Below the pieces are notes generated by a model, which ran no database searches, was not told the DNA's origin, and worked only from the letters and a program-made list of their open reading frames with translations. Positions 8,511-17,921 of a stretch of 64,000 nt of DNA are shown piece by piece (position 1 is the first letter of the stretch; every line of letters starts with the position of its first letter). This DNA comes from JASEGV01 sp947085405 (GTDB taxonomy: Bacteria > Bacteroidota > Ignavibacteria > UBA10030 > BY39). The stretch is from positions 1 to 64,000 of the forward strand of contig CAMTWO010000013.1 of NCBI GenBank assembly GCA_947085405.1, read 5' to 3'. The position numbers and the translations under genes were made by a program.

Positions 8511-11500
8511 TTATCGGATTAAAACCATCTTCTTAGTTTGTATATATGATACTGGCGACTGTGAATTTGCAGAGTTCACAATCAGTCTGAAAAAGTACAC
8601 GCCACTTGCTACAGGTTGTCCAGCATTGTTAGTCGCATTCCACTGAATTGTTTTAAATCCCGGTTCTTCTATTTCATCAACAAGTGTTTTCACTTCTTGC
8701 CCCAATAGATTGTAAACTTTTAAAGTTACCCTCCCGACTTCTGACAGTCGGTACTTGATAGCAGTGTTTGGATTAAACGGATTGGGATAGTTTTGATAGA
8801 GTTCGTACGTCTGTGGAATTGTTACCGGATCGTTCACGTCCAACAGTTTCATAGGATTGAAACTAAAAACATCGTCAACCTTTAAAGGGAAATATGGTAC
8901 TATCCGTAAAGTATCTCCATCGGTGAATGTAGAATTTGAATCTACTAACCGTGGAGCAAGAGTATAATAAATATCGAACTGCTCGTGGTAGTCGCTTAAA
9001 TTCCGTTTCGTATAAAAAGTGTCGGCAATCTCGCTATATGTAGAAGAGAAGATATACAAAAATTCACTTCCACCTACCGGGTGTGTTGTCGGGAACCATT
9101 TACCATCAATCTTTCCTTTTCCAACATATTCACTAGTTGATCGATAAAGAGTATCGTTCCTTTCGACTATTGCAATATTCAACTGTCTATCAGCTCCGGT
9201 TTTGTGATTGCGTTCCCACACTGTAAATGGAACGGTTCTGCCTAAGTCCGGGTTTCCGAGAGGGAACTTTTCGTAATCCTGATACAGGAAACCAGCACCG
9301 TTACGATTCAATACATAAGGAACGAAGGATGAATCTATTATACCTACAGGGGGTCTAACAAAAAAACCAGCAAGATAACGATAAGCTTTTTGAGTTAATG
9401 TTGTGCTGAAACGTATCTCGATGGTTCTTAAATTCTCGATATCAATTGCACTATTTTTCGCTATGAAGTTTGATAGCCTTGGATAAAAAATACCCAAATC
9501 TTTTACATCGGCATTTTGCGATGGTATCGTACCTTTAAACCATTTATTAGACGCCGGGATATATGTAGCTGAACTGATTCCTTTAGCCGTGGTGATGTTG
9601 CCTCGCGTCAAACGAAATCCATCAGTAACAGGAATATTGTGTCCCGAAAGATTGGGCAATTCATGTTCTTTCAGTAACGTATCGCCGCGTGTTATATTCA
9701 GCAAGTTAAAAATAGTTTCGCCAAACGGGTTTTTAGTTATTCTTATATGATACTCGTTGTTCCGTATAGTCGATGAATCTACGAGCCGGATTCCAAAACT
9801 TCCTTCAGCTTGTCCGCTTGTATGCTGTGGATATTCCAACCTCGGTGGAAAAGTATAATCATCAACACGTAGATAAACGGTGTCAATCCACATATTATAG
9901 TATCCGCTATGTATATAGACTACGATAGGTAAAATGTAACCCGATGGTATCGAGGGAGAAATATCGAATACTACGTATGATTTTGTATTTATATCGTAAG
10001 GTGGATACGAAGAAGCATTAGGTAATAAAGTATCATTCACCTCGATTACACCTCCCGGAGAAAAAATGTATTGATCAGATATGACCGGAAAATGAACAGA
10101 TAAATTAGAAACAGAAAATGGAGATTTATTTTGAATTCCAATTTCATAATGAACATTTTCACCCGGGTTGGCTTTATTATCCTGATTGATATTGTCGGCA
10201 GCGACACTGAACGATTTAAGTTCGACAGGTCCGAATGTTGTAATACTTGCATTATAGGGCCACTTAAATCTATTCCCGTCTTTGTAAGAAACATCCAACA
10301 TCAAATGATGCACAGAAGGATCTGGGGTGAGATAAATTTTATTTCCCCAGATTCCGTCGTTAGCATTTTCGTCATCGTGTAATCCATCGTCAAATAATTG
10401 GAAAGTAGTTATAACATTACTGTAGTCTTTTATCACCTCTGCTCGTATGCTGTCTGCGAATGGTTCATCGACTCGAACAATTACTTCGGTCGATGTTGGT
10501 GATAAATAATTTGTCTTAATATCTAACATTGGAATATGTAACATGTTTAAATCGAACAGGATTTGTGTAAGAAATGCATTACCCCGTAATACACCTGTGC
10601 TTTGCAAATTACTACTGCCGCGACCTATAATGGTTGCGAGCACAATTTGTTGAGTGTCGCCCGGACTCATTGTTACGGGACCCGTTGACATAGCAAAATA
10701 AACATCCGTCGGAGAAGTCATTTGCGAATTAATCCAACCTTCGCCGGATACAGGATCTCCTGCAAAAGCGAATTTTGTTTTTTTTCCATTAGGGTCGCGC
10801 ATCGTTGAACCGTTTCTTAATAACCCCTGCATCAGATTGTAAGTCTCTTTATGTAAGGATGGGAACCACCAAGCGGGATCGCAGTACTCGGTTGATTTAC
10901 AAATAAAATTAAAACTTGATAGATTCAGGTTTATCGACGAAGGGATTTTTTCCCCTGACCAGCGTGCAGTATCATATTCAATTCCGGTATAAACAACTGG
11001 TCCTTGTAAAAGTTTATAACCGACTGCCGGTGGAGCTAAACCGTACCCCGACGAAGGTCCGTCCATTTCGTCGCCATTATAACAGTAAGCCATATTTGCT
11101 TTGCCGCTCCAATGGTAACTTGTATCTACACCTACATAGTCATCGGAAGGATCACCTAAATCGGGGTCGGACCAAAGTGTGAAGTATAACGAGTCCCAAG
11201 TTTGATTACTTTTGTTTATGATTTCAAATCTTGAAAACACAACATCCGACAATAACCCTCCTTTATCGAAAGCCCAATTAGTTTGTCTGACTTCAACGCC
11301 TAAAGGTTTGCTCTTTCCCCAAATCCAGTTATGAGCTGATGAATCAGCATCGTTATAAACTGTGTACATTAACATATCAGGGAATGATGCTTTCCCTCCC
11401 CACATCAAAGCCGGTTTATCAATAGCAGGGTTATATACACCATCACCGTTAGCATCATAAAACGGCGCTCCTTGTTGAACGGGCCATTCGGCATAGTCGG

Positions 11501-11960
11501 GATTAGAATCAGGATGATCTTTGAGAGGCCGCACTTTGTAATATCGATACTCAAGTTTTGTATAATCATCGGGTTGTCCGTTGATAATCGTACCGGGTCT
11601 ATATTCCGAGCCGAAGTGCCCAGCTGTTGCAACTCGAATTTCTTTTCCTGTATCAGTTTGAACCTTAGCGCCCAACCATAAACCAGCCGAGAAGATTGCA
11701 TGTATCCCACTTCCTTTGGGCCACTCAAATCCCGGACCTGTTGTAGAGTGGTCGCTAAAAAATTCACCGTCGTTTCTGAACCAGGCAGAGATTCGGTTCA
11801 CATCCATTTTCTTCCGGTCGATAATTAATGGTGATTGAGGGGAAGATTGTTTTTTGAAATCGAAAATAGTTTTTTGTTTTTGTGGATCAATACCGCTTTC
11901 AGCACTCCAAACAAATAATGCTGATAAAACAACCGTCATGAAGATAAATAGTTTTTTCAT
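8511..11960 (-). CDS. ~1150-residue secreted T9SS protein, paralog B of the same unnamed family
   Basis: I take the ATG at 11960 (GGAGAG at a good distance), giving 1149 residues; the longer frame starting with TTG lacks a ribosome site. The signal peptide is MKKLFIF...WSAES. The N-terminal ~50 residues after the signal are nearly identical to paralog A (ESGIDPQKQK, MDVNRISAWFRNDGEF). The conserved LWSDPDLG, PPAVGYKLLQGP, FAGDPV, SPGDTQQ and DDGLHDDENANDGIWGN motifs are present. A DANGDGVYNPAIDKP loop resembles a calcium-binding dockerin/EF-hand segment. The C-terminus is a T9SS type A domain ending KKMVLIR. It is first in the three-gene minus-strand unit, behind a candidate promoter. Function unknown. 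Confidence 0.8.
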   Translation of the reverse strand: MKKLFIFMTVVLSALFVWSAESGIDPQKQKTIFDFKKQSSPQSPLIIDRKKMDVNRISAWFRNDGEFFSDHSTTGPGFEWPKGSGIHAIFSAGLWLGAKVQTDTGKEIRVATAGHFGSEYRPGTIINGQPDDYTKLEYRYYKVRPLKDHPDSNPDYAEWPVQQGAPFYDANGDGVYNPAIDKPALMWGGKASFPDMLMYTVYNDADSSAHNWIWGKSKPLGVEVRQTNWAFDKGGLLSDVVFSRFEIINKSNQTWDSLYFTLWSDPDLGDPSDDYVGVDTSYHWSGKANMAYCYNGDEMDGPSSGYGLAPPAVGYKLLQGPVVYTGIEYDTARWSGEKIPSSINLNLSSFNFICKSTEYCDPAWWFPSLHKETYNLMQGLLRNGSTMRDPNGKKTKFAFAGDPVSGEGWINSQMTSPTDVYFAMSTGPVTMSPGDTQQIVLATIIGRGSSNLQSTGVLRGNAFLTQILFDLNMLHIPMLDIKTNYLSPTSTEVIVRVDEPFADSIRAEVIKDYSNVITTFQLFDDGLHDDENANDGIWGNKIYLTPDPSVHHLMLDVSYKDGNRFKWPYNASITTFGPVELKSFSVAADNINQDNKANPGENVHYEIGIQNKSPFSVSNLSVHFPVISDQYIFSPGGVIEVNDTLLPNASSYPPYDINTKSYVVFDISPSIPSGYILPIVVYIHSGYYNMWIDTVYLRVDDYTFPPRLEYPQHTSGQAEGSFGIRLVDSSTIRNNEYHIRITKNPFGETIFNLLNITRGDTLLKEHELPNLSGHNIPVTDGFRLTRGNITTAKGISSATYIPASNKWFKGTIPSQNADVKDLGIFYPRLSNFIAKNSAIDIENLRTIEIRFSTTLTQKAYRYLAGFFVRPPVGIIDSSFVPYVLNRNGAGFLYQDYEKFPLGNPDLGRTVPFTVWERNHKTGADRQLNIAIVERNDTLYRSTSEYVGKGKIDGKWFPTTHPVGGSEFLYIFSSTYSEIADTFYTKRNLSDYHEQFDIYYTLAPRLVDSNSTFTDGDTLRIVPYFPLKVDDVFSFNPMKLLDVNDPVTIPQTYELYQNYPNPFNPNTAIKYRLSEVGRVTLKVYNLLGQEVKTLVDEIEEPGFKTIQWNATNNAGQPVASGVYFFRLIVNSANSQSPVSYIQTKKMVLIR

Positions 11961-12005
11961 TGTTCTCTCCAATTGTTTGTATAAAAATAAAATTATTTTC
12001 GTTAC

Positions 12006-12033
12006 AATATAGCAAAGAAATATTTTATTCCAA
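12006..12033 (-). promoter_or_regulatory. Candidate promoter for the three-gene secreted-protein unit
   Basis: On the minus strand TTGGAA (12028-12033) and TATATT (12006-12011) are 16 bp apart, about 45 bp before the ATG at 11960. The site sits between the end of the MbfA-like gene and the first paralog. Plausible but not tested. Confidence 0.4.
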
Positions 12034-12041
12034 AACAAATT

Positions 12042-13199
12042 TTATGGAATTAGATGTCCTTCAGGACTTAATAAAGTGCCTAAACCATAAGCAATGGCGG
12101 CAGTTACGATACCGACAGCCGTCATCTCAAGACCACTCTTAAACCAACCTCTTCCTGTAACGATTGTTTTTAAAACTCCAATAGCAAAATGTGCTAAAGT
12201 GCTGATTGCCAAACTAATAATTACAGCATTAAGTCCCGTTGTAAACATAAAAGGAATTACCGGAATCATTCCTCCAATTGCTGTAGATATTCCCGCAGAA
12301 AAAGCTTCTCTGATTGGATTAGGAAAGGTTGCTTCCGAAAGTCCCAATTCCTCACTTGCTAAAACTTTGACCATTTGTTCGGGTTGCTCCGACAGCTTAT
12401 CGGCTAATTTATCTGCCTCGTATTTATCGAATCCTTTTAACTGGTAAAACAGAGAAAGTTCTTCACGTTCTTCTTCAGGGTTTTCTTCAATTTCCTTTCG
12501 TTCTCTTTCAATTTCAGCTTGATAAACTTCTTTTTCCGATTTCCGTGCGAGGTAAGCCCCAGAGCCCATCGAGAGTGAGTTTGCTAAAGCACCCGCTACT
12601 CCGGCGATTAAAACCACATCGCTGCCACCTGAATAACCCGCCATTCCGGAAACGATTCCAAACACTGCTCCCAATCCGTCGTTTGCTCCGTATATAGCTT
12701 GCCCGACCCAGCCACCCACACCGTGTGTATGCCATTTCTCGCGGCTTAACAATTTATCGAGTTTGCCTTGCGGGTGTTCCGGTTCGGTTATAGAATGTAA
12801 GATTTTCGAGTGAACTTTTTCTTCTTTCTCAACTTCCTTTATTGCTTCAACATCTTTGCGGTCGCTGAATACTTTTGCTTCTTTCTGATACGATTCGGAG
12901 TCATTATCTTCTGCCTCTTCGAGTCGGCGTATTGCGTTTTTTGTCCCTGTTCTAATCAAAAGCCAGCGTCTTATTTTTCCGGTAGTAGTTTCGATGTCCT
13001 TAGGAATCTCTCCACCCAGCTCAGTTAAACGGTTCTTCCATTTTTCAGCGTGTTTTTCCTCAGCTTCAGCGAGGCGGCTCAATATTTCTTTTCTTTCTTT
13101 CAAAGATTCACGTTCAGCAAGCTCGCGGTAAATTTTTGCCCCGCTCATTTCGCGTTTGTAAGCATTTTGTAAAGTCGTAATTAGTTTTTTATTCTCCAT
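12042..13199 (-). CDS. Ferritin-like / VIT1-CCC1 fusion (MbfA-like iron or manganese transporter)
   Basis: This 385-residue two-domain protein starts with a ferritin/rubrerythrin-like helical bundle (about residues 1-150). It has Glu- and His-containing helices such as MSGAKIYRELAERE, AEAEEKHAEKW and EVEKEEKVHSKIL. A VIT1/CCC1 transporter domain follows (about 155-385, GVGGWVGQAIYGANDGLGAVFG, several membrane helices). This architecture matches membrane-bound ferritin MbfA, which exports iron and protects against oxidative stress; manganese is an alternative cargo. I chose ATG at 13199, with AAGGAAG seven bases upstream, over the in-frame TTG at 13205. It begins two bases after the aminopeptidase stop, suggesting translational coupling. 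No Fur box was identified. Confidence 0.85.
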   Translation of the reverse strand: MENKKLITTLQNAYKREMSGAKIYRELAERESLKERKEILSRLAEAEEKHAEKWKNRLTELGGEIPKDIETTTGKIRRWLLIRTGTKNAIRRLEEAEDNDSESYQKEAKVFSDRKDVEAIKEVEKEEKVHSKILHSITEPEHPQGKLDKLLSREKWHTHGVGGWVGQAIYGANDGLGAVFGIVSGMAGYSGGSDVVLIAGVAGALANSLSMGSGAYLARKSEKEVYQAEIERERKEIEENPEEEREELSLFYQLKGFDKYEADKLADKLSEQPEQMVKVLASEELGLSEATFPNPIREAFSAGISTAIGGMIPVIPFMFTTGLNAVIISLAISTLAHFAIGVLKTIVTGRGWFKSGLEMTAVGIVTAAIAYGLGTLLSPEGHLIP

Positions 13200-13201
13200 A
13201 T

Positions 13202-14827
13202 TCAATCTTCCTTCATTAGGTTTTTAAAAACCCAATTATTTGGGTCTAACTCAACATTTAGTGGTTGAATTTTTAAATCAAAAAAGTAAGTGTGCGAATC
13301 GTTATCTATTATGATATTATAAAGAGTAGTATCGGAAGCCGATGATACCTTAACTTCCATCGGCAGTTTGAATAAATACAGATGGGAACTTCGTTGGTTA
13401 ATTGTCAGCGAAAGTTTATAGCCATCTTTTGTTTTTTCTGAATTCCATTTGTAAGAGAGCGTTGGTCGATCTATCGAATCTATATTTGCGGACACCCACT
13501 GATCGAAGAACCAATTTAATTTTTGTTGATGAACATTTTCGCATTCATAAATAAAATCTTCAGTCGTTACATTTGAATATTTGTACTTATTATTCGTAGC
13601 ATAGTTTTTTAGGATTTTAAAGAATGAAGAATCGCCGACAACTTTTCGAAGCATGTGAAGAACGATGGCGCCTTTAATATAAGTCCGCTCCGCAAACATA
13701 TCAGAGAAAGAAGTGTCTGATTGCCCGATTAGAGAACCGGCAAATATACCTTGCTCTGTTTCCATAAAACTATTCATAATGTGATGATACCATTTTTTGC
13801 CTAAATAGTATTCGTAATAAAGAGCTTGCGCATAAGTTGCAAAACCTTCGTTAAGCCAGATGTGATGCCAGCTATTCGGTGTAATCATATTTCCGAACCA
13901 CTGATGGGCAAGTTCGTGGATTAAAAATTGTTCAACCTCACCTGTACCCGTAATCAAATCTTCTTTGATATTTGAAATTGTCTGGTTTTCCATCATCAAT
14001 TCGCCGGGGACGAGTGCGATACCATATTTTTCGTTGACGAAAGGATATTCACCAAACTTTTCTTCCATAAACTTCAACATTTTTTTTGTGTTCCGAAAAT
14101 CGTGTTTAGAGTTTTCTAAGTATTCAGGAAATACATAATAAGTGATGGGCAAATTTTTCCCATTAATGGATGTAAAGCTATCATCAACCAATACATAGTT
14201 CCCAACGGCAAAAGAAATTAAATAAGGTGCAATCGGATATTTCGTTTCCCATCGGAAAGTTTTTGTCCCATCTGTATTCTGAAAAATATTTTTTAAAACA
14301 CCATTCGAGGCAACTGTAAGCGTGTCGGGGACCGAAATATTAATTACAGCAGTTGCTTTATCCGATGGGTCATCTTTGCAAGGGAACCATTTACGTGCAA
14401 AGAATGGCTGACTGCTGGTTGCAACTTTTGAACCTGAAAAGAAAACACCCCCGTTATCAAATTCACCATGGAAATCAGAGATGGCTCTGTAGAAAACTTC
14501 AACGTCAATTACTTCCGAATTTTTTTTGTTGCAACTAATTGAAATGTGGTCGTCTTTGTGTAAAAACTTTAATTTTTCACTCCGATCGTTTTTGATAGAA
14601 TCGACTGTGATCGTTTTGTTCGATGCCGATAAAACAAATGTCGATAATGGTTTCAATATTTTTGAAACAACACGAACTCGTCCTGTTAGATTCTGTTCAG
14701 TGAGATTTAGTTTAAGCGATAACGTATAAGCTTCAACATCGTAAAGCTGCATCCGTTCGTCATTAATAATTTGACTCAGAGAAGTAGAGAAAGTGAATAT
14801 TAGGAGGACTAAATATTTTTTAAACAT
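13202..14827 (-). CDS. M1 family metallopeptidase (aminopeptidase N-like), secreted
   Basis: This zinc aminopeptidase of family M1 has a signal peptide (MFKKYLVLLIFTFSTSLSQ) and an N-terminal beta domain. The exopeptidase motif appears as GELMMEN, corresponding to GAMEN. The zinc site is HELAHQWFGN at about residue 304, with the third ligand in NEGFATYA. At 541 residues it ends soon after the catalytic domain, so it lacks the large C-terminal helical domain of E. coli PepN, as in many short Bacteroidota M1 enzymes. I use ATG at 14827; the longer TTG start has no better ribosome site. It probably digests peptides in the periplasm or outside and is co-transcribed with the MbfA-like gene. Confidence 0.88.
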   Translation of the reverse strand: MFKKYLVLLIFTFSTSLSQIINDERMQLYDVEAYTLSLKLNLTEQNLTGRVRVVSKILKPLSTFVLSASNKTITVDSIKNDRSEKLKFLHKDDHISISCNKKNSEVIDVEVFYRAISDFHGEFDNGGVFFSGSKVATSSQPFFARKWFPCKDDPSDKATAVINISVPDTLTVASNGVLKNIFQNTDGTKTFRWETKYPIAPYLISFAVGNYVLVDDSFTSINGKNLPITYYVFPEYLENSKHDFRNTKKMLKFMEEKFGEYPFVNEKYGIALVPGELMMENQTISNIKEDLITGTGEVEQFLIHELAHQWFGNMITPNSWHHIWLNEGFATYAQALYYEYYLGKKWYHHIMNSFMETEQGIFAGSLIGQSDTSFSDMFAERTYIKGAIVLHMLRKVVGDSSFFKILKNYATNNKYKYSNVTTEDFIYECENVHQQKLNWFFDQWVSANIDSIDRPTLSYKWNSEKTKDGYKLSLTINQRSSHLYLFKLPMEVKVSSASDTTLYNIIIDNDSHTYFFDLKIQPLNVELDPNNWVFKNLMKED

Positions 14828-14941
14828 AGAAAGGCTCAATGATTTTTGTTTTCAATTTAATTAAAAAAGCGTAAATGAGCAAGTAGATTGTGGCTTTTTT
14901 CATTCAAATTGCTTAATTTATAAAAAATTATTTAGCGTTTA

Positions 14942-16840
14942 ATGAAACTATTAAAAATAAATATCCCTTTTGCGATAATTTTAGGATTTGTGGTCTCAGT
15001 TTTTGTGTTTGTGGTTTATGTAAACACACTGGCTCCATCAGTTAATTTTATCGATAGTGGTGAATTAGCTACTGTTGCGGCAACACTTGGCATTGCTCAT
15101 CCTACTGGTTATCCGTTATTTACACTTGTTGGGTGGCTGTTTAGCCATTTGCCAATCGGGGCATCGGTGATTTATAAATTGAATTTGATGTCGGCTGTTC
15201 TTTGTTCGGTTGGAATATTTTTCTTCTTCCGGTTTATAGTTTTAGCATTGGAAGATTTGGTAGATCGTAAATTCAAAAACATTTCGCAACCGCTATTGGA
15301 TTTTTATAAATTTAGGTTGGTATATTTGCCGGCGGTGGTCGCTTCATTCGTTCTTGCTTTTTCTCCAACATTTTGGTCGCAAGCAGTTTCTATCGAAGTG
15401 TATTCGCTCCACATTTTGTTTCTGTCGGCCATCCTCTATTTCTTTTACAAAGCAATCCGAAATTCTTTTGAAGTTGGCCGACAAATTAAATTTACAACCT
15501 CGAGGGAGTGGTTTGTTTTTGCTTTGTTAGTGGGGATGAGTTTTACAAATCATATGACAACAATCTTATTGGCGCCAGCGCTTTTATACATGTTCTTTGC
15601 AACGAATGGTTTTACAAAACAAGCGTGGAAGCTAATATTAATTTTAGTAGTGCCGTTTATTGTTGGGTTGTCATTTTATTTCTATCTACCCGTTCGTGCT
15701 TCAAGTTCACCGCTTCTCAATTGGGGGAATCCTGTAGATTTGGAAAAAATATTTTGGCATCTTAGCGGTAAGCAATACAGGGTTTGGATTTTTTCATCAA
15801 CGGAATCAGCTGTAAAACAATTTAATTATTTCGTTGGGAATTTATTGAACGAGTTTAATTTCTTGTTTTTACTATTAGCATTAGTTGGATTATGGAGCCT
15901 CTTCCGGCAGCACAAGAAGGTTTTCATTTTTTCTATTTTATTATTCGTAGGTTGTGTGGGGTATTCGATAAATTATGATATCCATGATATAGATTCTTAT
16001 TTTTTGTTGGCATATATCACTATCGCTATATGGATTGCTGTCGGATTGAATGCTTTATTAATTAAAGTTGCTGAAAAATCATTCTATAAATATGCAGCTA
16101 TAGCAGTTTTGTTGTTAGGGTTCATTCCTCTGGTCCTGAATTACAAAAAATGTGACGAAAGTAAAAATTATTTAGTAGAAGACTACACAAAAAATATGTT
16201 CAACTCGATTGAACCTAATGGAATTATTATTTCTTATCAGTGGGACTATTTCGTATCGGCATCTTATTACTATCAATTTGTCGAAAAACACCGTTCGGAT
16301 GTAGTTGTAATAGATAAGGAGTTGTTAAGACGTTCGTGGTATTTTAAACAACTTCAAGTAAAGTATCCTGGGCTTATCGAAAAATCGAAAAATGAAATTG
16401 ATGCCTTTTTAGTAGAACTTTCTAAATTCGAACATAATCTTCCTTATACTTATGAATTGATTGAAGGAAGATTTAATGATGCGATAAAAAGTTTCATTGA
16501 AAAAAATTATGATGAACGGGCAATATATGTAACACCAGAAATTGAACCACAATACACGGAAGGATTCCAAAGAGCACCGTCAGGATTATGTTTTCAACTA
16601 ATAAGGAACAACGCTGACATAAAGGAAAGAGAAATCGAATTCAAATTCCGGAGTACTGAAAAAATTTCTCATCAAACGGAATTTTTAATAAGTTTGTACA
16701 CTAAAGCATCTATCTCTAATGGATTATTTAAAGCACAGAGAGGCGATATCAAATCAGCCTTAAATTTCTTTGATCAAGGGCTAAAGATAAATCCATCGTC
16801 GAGGGAACTAATTCTTTATCGGAATAATTTACTTAGATAG
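14942..16840 (+). CDS. DUF2723 family multi-pass membrane protein
   Basis: This 632-residue integral membrane protein has about ten hydrophobic helices in its first ~430 residues. The N-terminal signature NFIDSGELATVAATLGIAHPTGYPLF is typical of DUF2723 (GT-C fold, related to protein O-mannosyltransferases); the Asp-Ser-Gly-Glu near residue 38 would be the catalytic-acid region. The soluble C-terminal ~200 residues end in a short TPR-like segment (ALNFFDQGLKINPSSREL). A glycosyl transfer role in the envelope is inferred from the fold family only. It stands alone and divergent from the peptidase gene, with no clear ribosome site upstream of its ATG. Confidence 0.8.
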   Translation: MKLLKINIPFAIILGFVVSVFVFVVYVNTLAPSVNFIDSGELATVAATLGIAHPTGYPLFTLVGWLFSHLPIGASVIYKLNLMSAVLCSVGIFFFFRFIVLALEDLVDRKFKNISQPLLDFYKFRLVYLPAVVASFVLAFSPTFWSQAVSIEVYSLHILFLSAILYFFYKAIRNSFEVGRQIKFTTSREWFVFALLVGMSFTNHMTTILLAPALLYMFFATNGFTKQAWKLILILVVPFIVGLSFYFYLPVRASSSPLLNWGNPVDLEKIFWHLSGKQYRVWIFSSTESAVKQFNYFVGNLLNEFNFLFLLLALVGLWSLFRQHKKVFIFSILLFVGCVGYSINYDIHDIDSYFLLAYITIAIWIAVGLNALLIKVAEKSFYKYAAIAVLLLGFIPLVLNYKKCDESKNYLVEDYTKNMFNSIEPNGIIISYQWDYFVSASYYYQFVEKHRSDVVVIDKELLRRSWYFKQLQVKYPGLIEKSKNEIDAFLVELSKFEHNLPYTYELIEGRFNDAIKSFIEKNYDERAIYVTPEIEPQYTEGFQRAPSGLCFQLIRNNADIKEREIEFKFRSTEKISHQTEFLISLYTKASISNGLFKAQRGDIKSALNFFDQGLKINPSSRELILYRNNLLR

Positions 16841-16854
16841 GTGTTGAATCATAT

Positions 16855-16899
16855 AATACTGTGCCACAGTATTGACTTTAATTAAAAAAATGTTATCTT
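16855..16899 (+). promoter_or_regulatory. Inverted repeat overlapping a candidate promoter before the tRNA cluster
   Basis: AATACTGT (16855-16862) and ACAGTATT (16866-16873) form a perfect 8-bp inverted repeat. Its end overlaps TTGACT (16872-16877), followed after 16 bp by TATCTT (16894-16899). It could be a promoter with an operator, or a weak terminator for the upstream gene. The rest of 16900-17050 is AT-rich with no other clear signal. Confidence 0.35.
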
Positions 16900-17050
16900 A
16901 TTATGCTAATTTTTCAACAAATTGGCTAAATAACAAAAAAAACACAAATATTTTATTAAATGTATGCTGGTATCGAATAGAATGGATATATTTTTTACTA
17001 TTTTACCAGCAAATTTCAGATAAATTTTTTTAATCTATCTCAAAATAAAT

Positions 17051-17123
17051 GCTGGCGTAGCTCAGTTGGTAGAGCAGCTGATTTGTAATCAGCAGGTCAT
17101 CGGTTCAAATCCGATTGCCAGCT
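17051..17123 (+). tRNA. tRNA-Thr (TGT)
   Basis: 73-nt cloverleaf. The acceptor stem GCTGGCG pairs with TGCCAGC, with discriminator T. The anticodon loop TTTGTAA lies between GCTGA and TCAGC, reading TGT. The T-loop TTCAAAT is normal. No encoded CCA. First of five tRNAs before secE. Confidence 0.95.
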
Positions 17124-17129
17124 CAAGTT

Positions 17130-17212
17130 GGGTAGGTAGCGAAGCGGTCAAACGCAACAGACTGTAAATCTGTCGGCTCCGGCCTTCGGAGGTTCAAATC
17201 CTTCCCTGCCCA
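17130..17212 (+). tRNA. tRNA-Tyr (GTA)
   Basis: 83-nt class II tRNA with a long variable arm (around CGGCTCCGGCCTTCGGAG). The acceptor stem GGGTAGG pairs with CCTGCCC and the discriminator is A. The anticodon loop CTGTAAA reads GTA. It follows tRNA-Thr after six bases. Confidence 0.95.
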
Positions 17213-17267
17213 CAAAATAATTGTTTCAAATTGCCTATCTCGAATTTTGAGAGAGGCAACTGAAATT

Positions 17268-17340
17268 GCGGGAGTAACTCAGTTGGTAGAGTCACAGCCT
17301 TCCAAGCTGTTGGTCGCGGGTCCGAGTCCCGTCTCCCGCT
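17268..17340 (+). tRNA. tRNA-Gly (TCC)
   Basis: 73-nt cloverleaf. The acceptor stem GCGGGAG pairs with CTCCCGC, discriminator T. The anticodon loop CTTCCAA lies between ACAGC and GCTGT, reading TCC. No encoded CCA. Confidence 0.95.
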
Positions 17341-17359
17341 CTCGAGTTGCTCAAAATAG

Positions 17360-17432
<73 letters not shown>

Positions 17433-17473
17433 CGTAAAAACAATATCTAAAAAATATATTTTGGAGATTTAAA

Positions 17474-17623
17474 TTGCGTGATATAATAACATTAGAATGC
17501 ACAGAGTGCAAACGAAGAAATTACACTACAACTAAAAATAAGAAAAAACAAAGTGGTCGTGTAGAATACAAAAAATTCTGCCGGTGGTGCAATAAACGCA
17601 CACCTCATAAAGAAACAAAATAA
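17474..17623 (+). CDS. rpmG: 50S ribosomal protein L33
   Basis: This 49-residue protein starts at TTG, with GGAG seven bases upstream (17463-17466). The L33 pattern is clear: RDIITLECTECK, a central basic stretch, KKFCRWCNKRTPHKETK. Cys9, Cys12, Cys36 and Cys39 form the zinc-binding (C+) ribbon. It sits between tRNA-Thr(GGT) and tRNA-Trp, as in many bacteria where rpmG precedes secE. Confidence 0.95.
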   Translation: MRDIITLECTECKRRNYTTTKNKKKQSGRVEYKKFCRWCNKRTPHKETK

Positions 17624-17635
17624 TTTATCCAATAC

Positions 17636-17708
17636 ACGTGTGTGGCTCAATGGCTAGAGCAGCGGTCTCCAAAACCGCAGGTTGGGGGTTCGAGTCCCTC
17701 CACACGTG
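17636..17708 (+). tRNA. tRNA-Trp (CCA)
   Basis: 73-nt cloverleaf. The acceptor stem ACGTGTG pairs with CACACGT, with discriminator G as expected for bacterial tRNA-Trp. The anticodon loop CTCCAAA lies between GCGGT and ACCGC, reading CCA. It lies 28 bp before secE. Confidence 0.95.
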
Positions 17709-17735
17709 CATTCAAAATGAGTGTAAAAGGTTAAT

Positions 17736-17918
17736 ATGAAAGAAAAAATAATAAATTTCTTCACTGACGTAGTAAAAGAAATGAAAAAAGTAACTTGGCC
17801 CAAAAAGGAAGAATTACGTGAAACAACCGTAGTCGTCTTAGCTGTTTGTGGCTTTATTGCTGTTTTTGTTTACATCGTCGATACCATCGTTAGTCAAGCG
17901 ATGAAGGCAATATTATAA
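17736..17918 (+). CDS. secE: Preprotein translocase subunit SecE
   Basis: This 60-residue SecE of the short, single-helix type clamps SecY in the inner membrane. It carries the amphipathic motif EMKKVTWPKKEELRETT followed by one membrane helix (about residues 31-53). Its partner SecY is encoded in the same window at 42955. The start ATG follows AAAAGG, and nusG begins three bases after its stop. Confidence 0.95.
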   Translation: MKEKIINFFTDVVKEMKKVTWPKKEELRETTVVVLAVCGFIAVFVYIVDTIVSQAMKAIL

Positions 17919-17921
17919 ACA

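Noticed and set aside
16855..16873. Inverted repeat as a terminator for the DUF2723 gene
   Set aside because: No T-run follows on the plus strand; it is kept only as a possible operator or weak signal.
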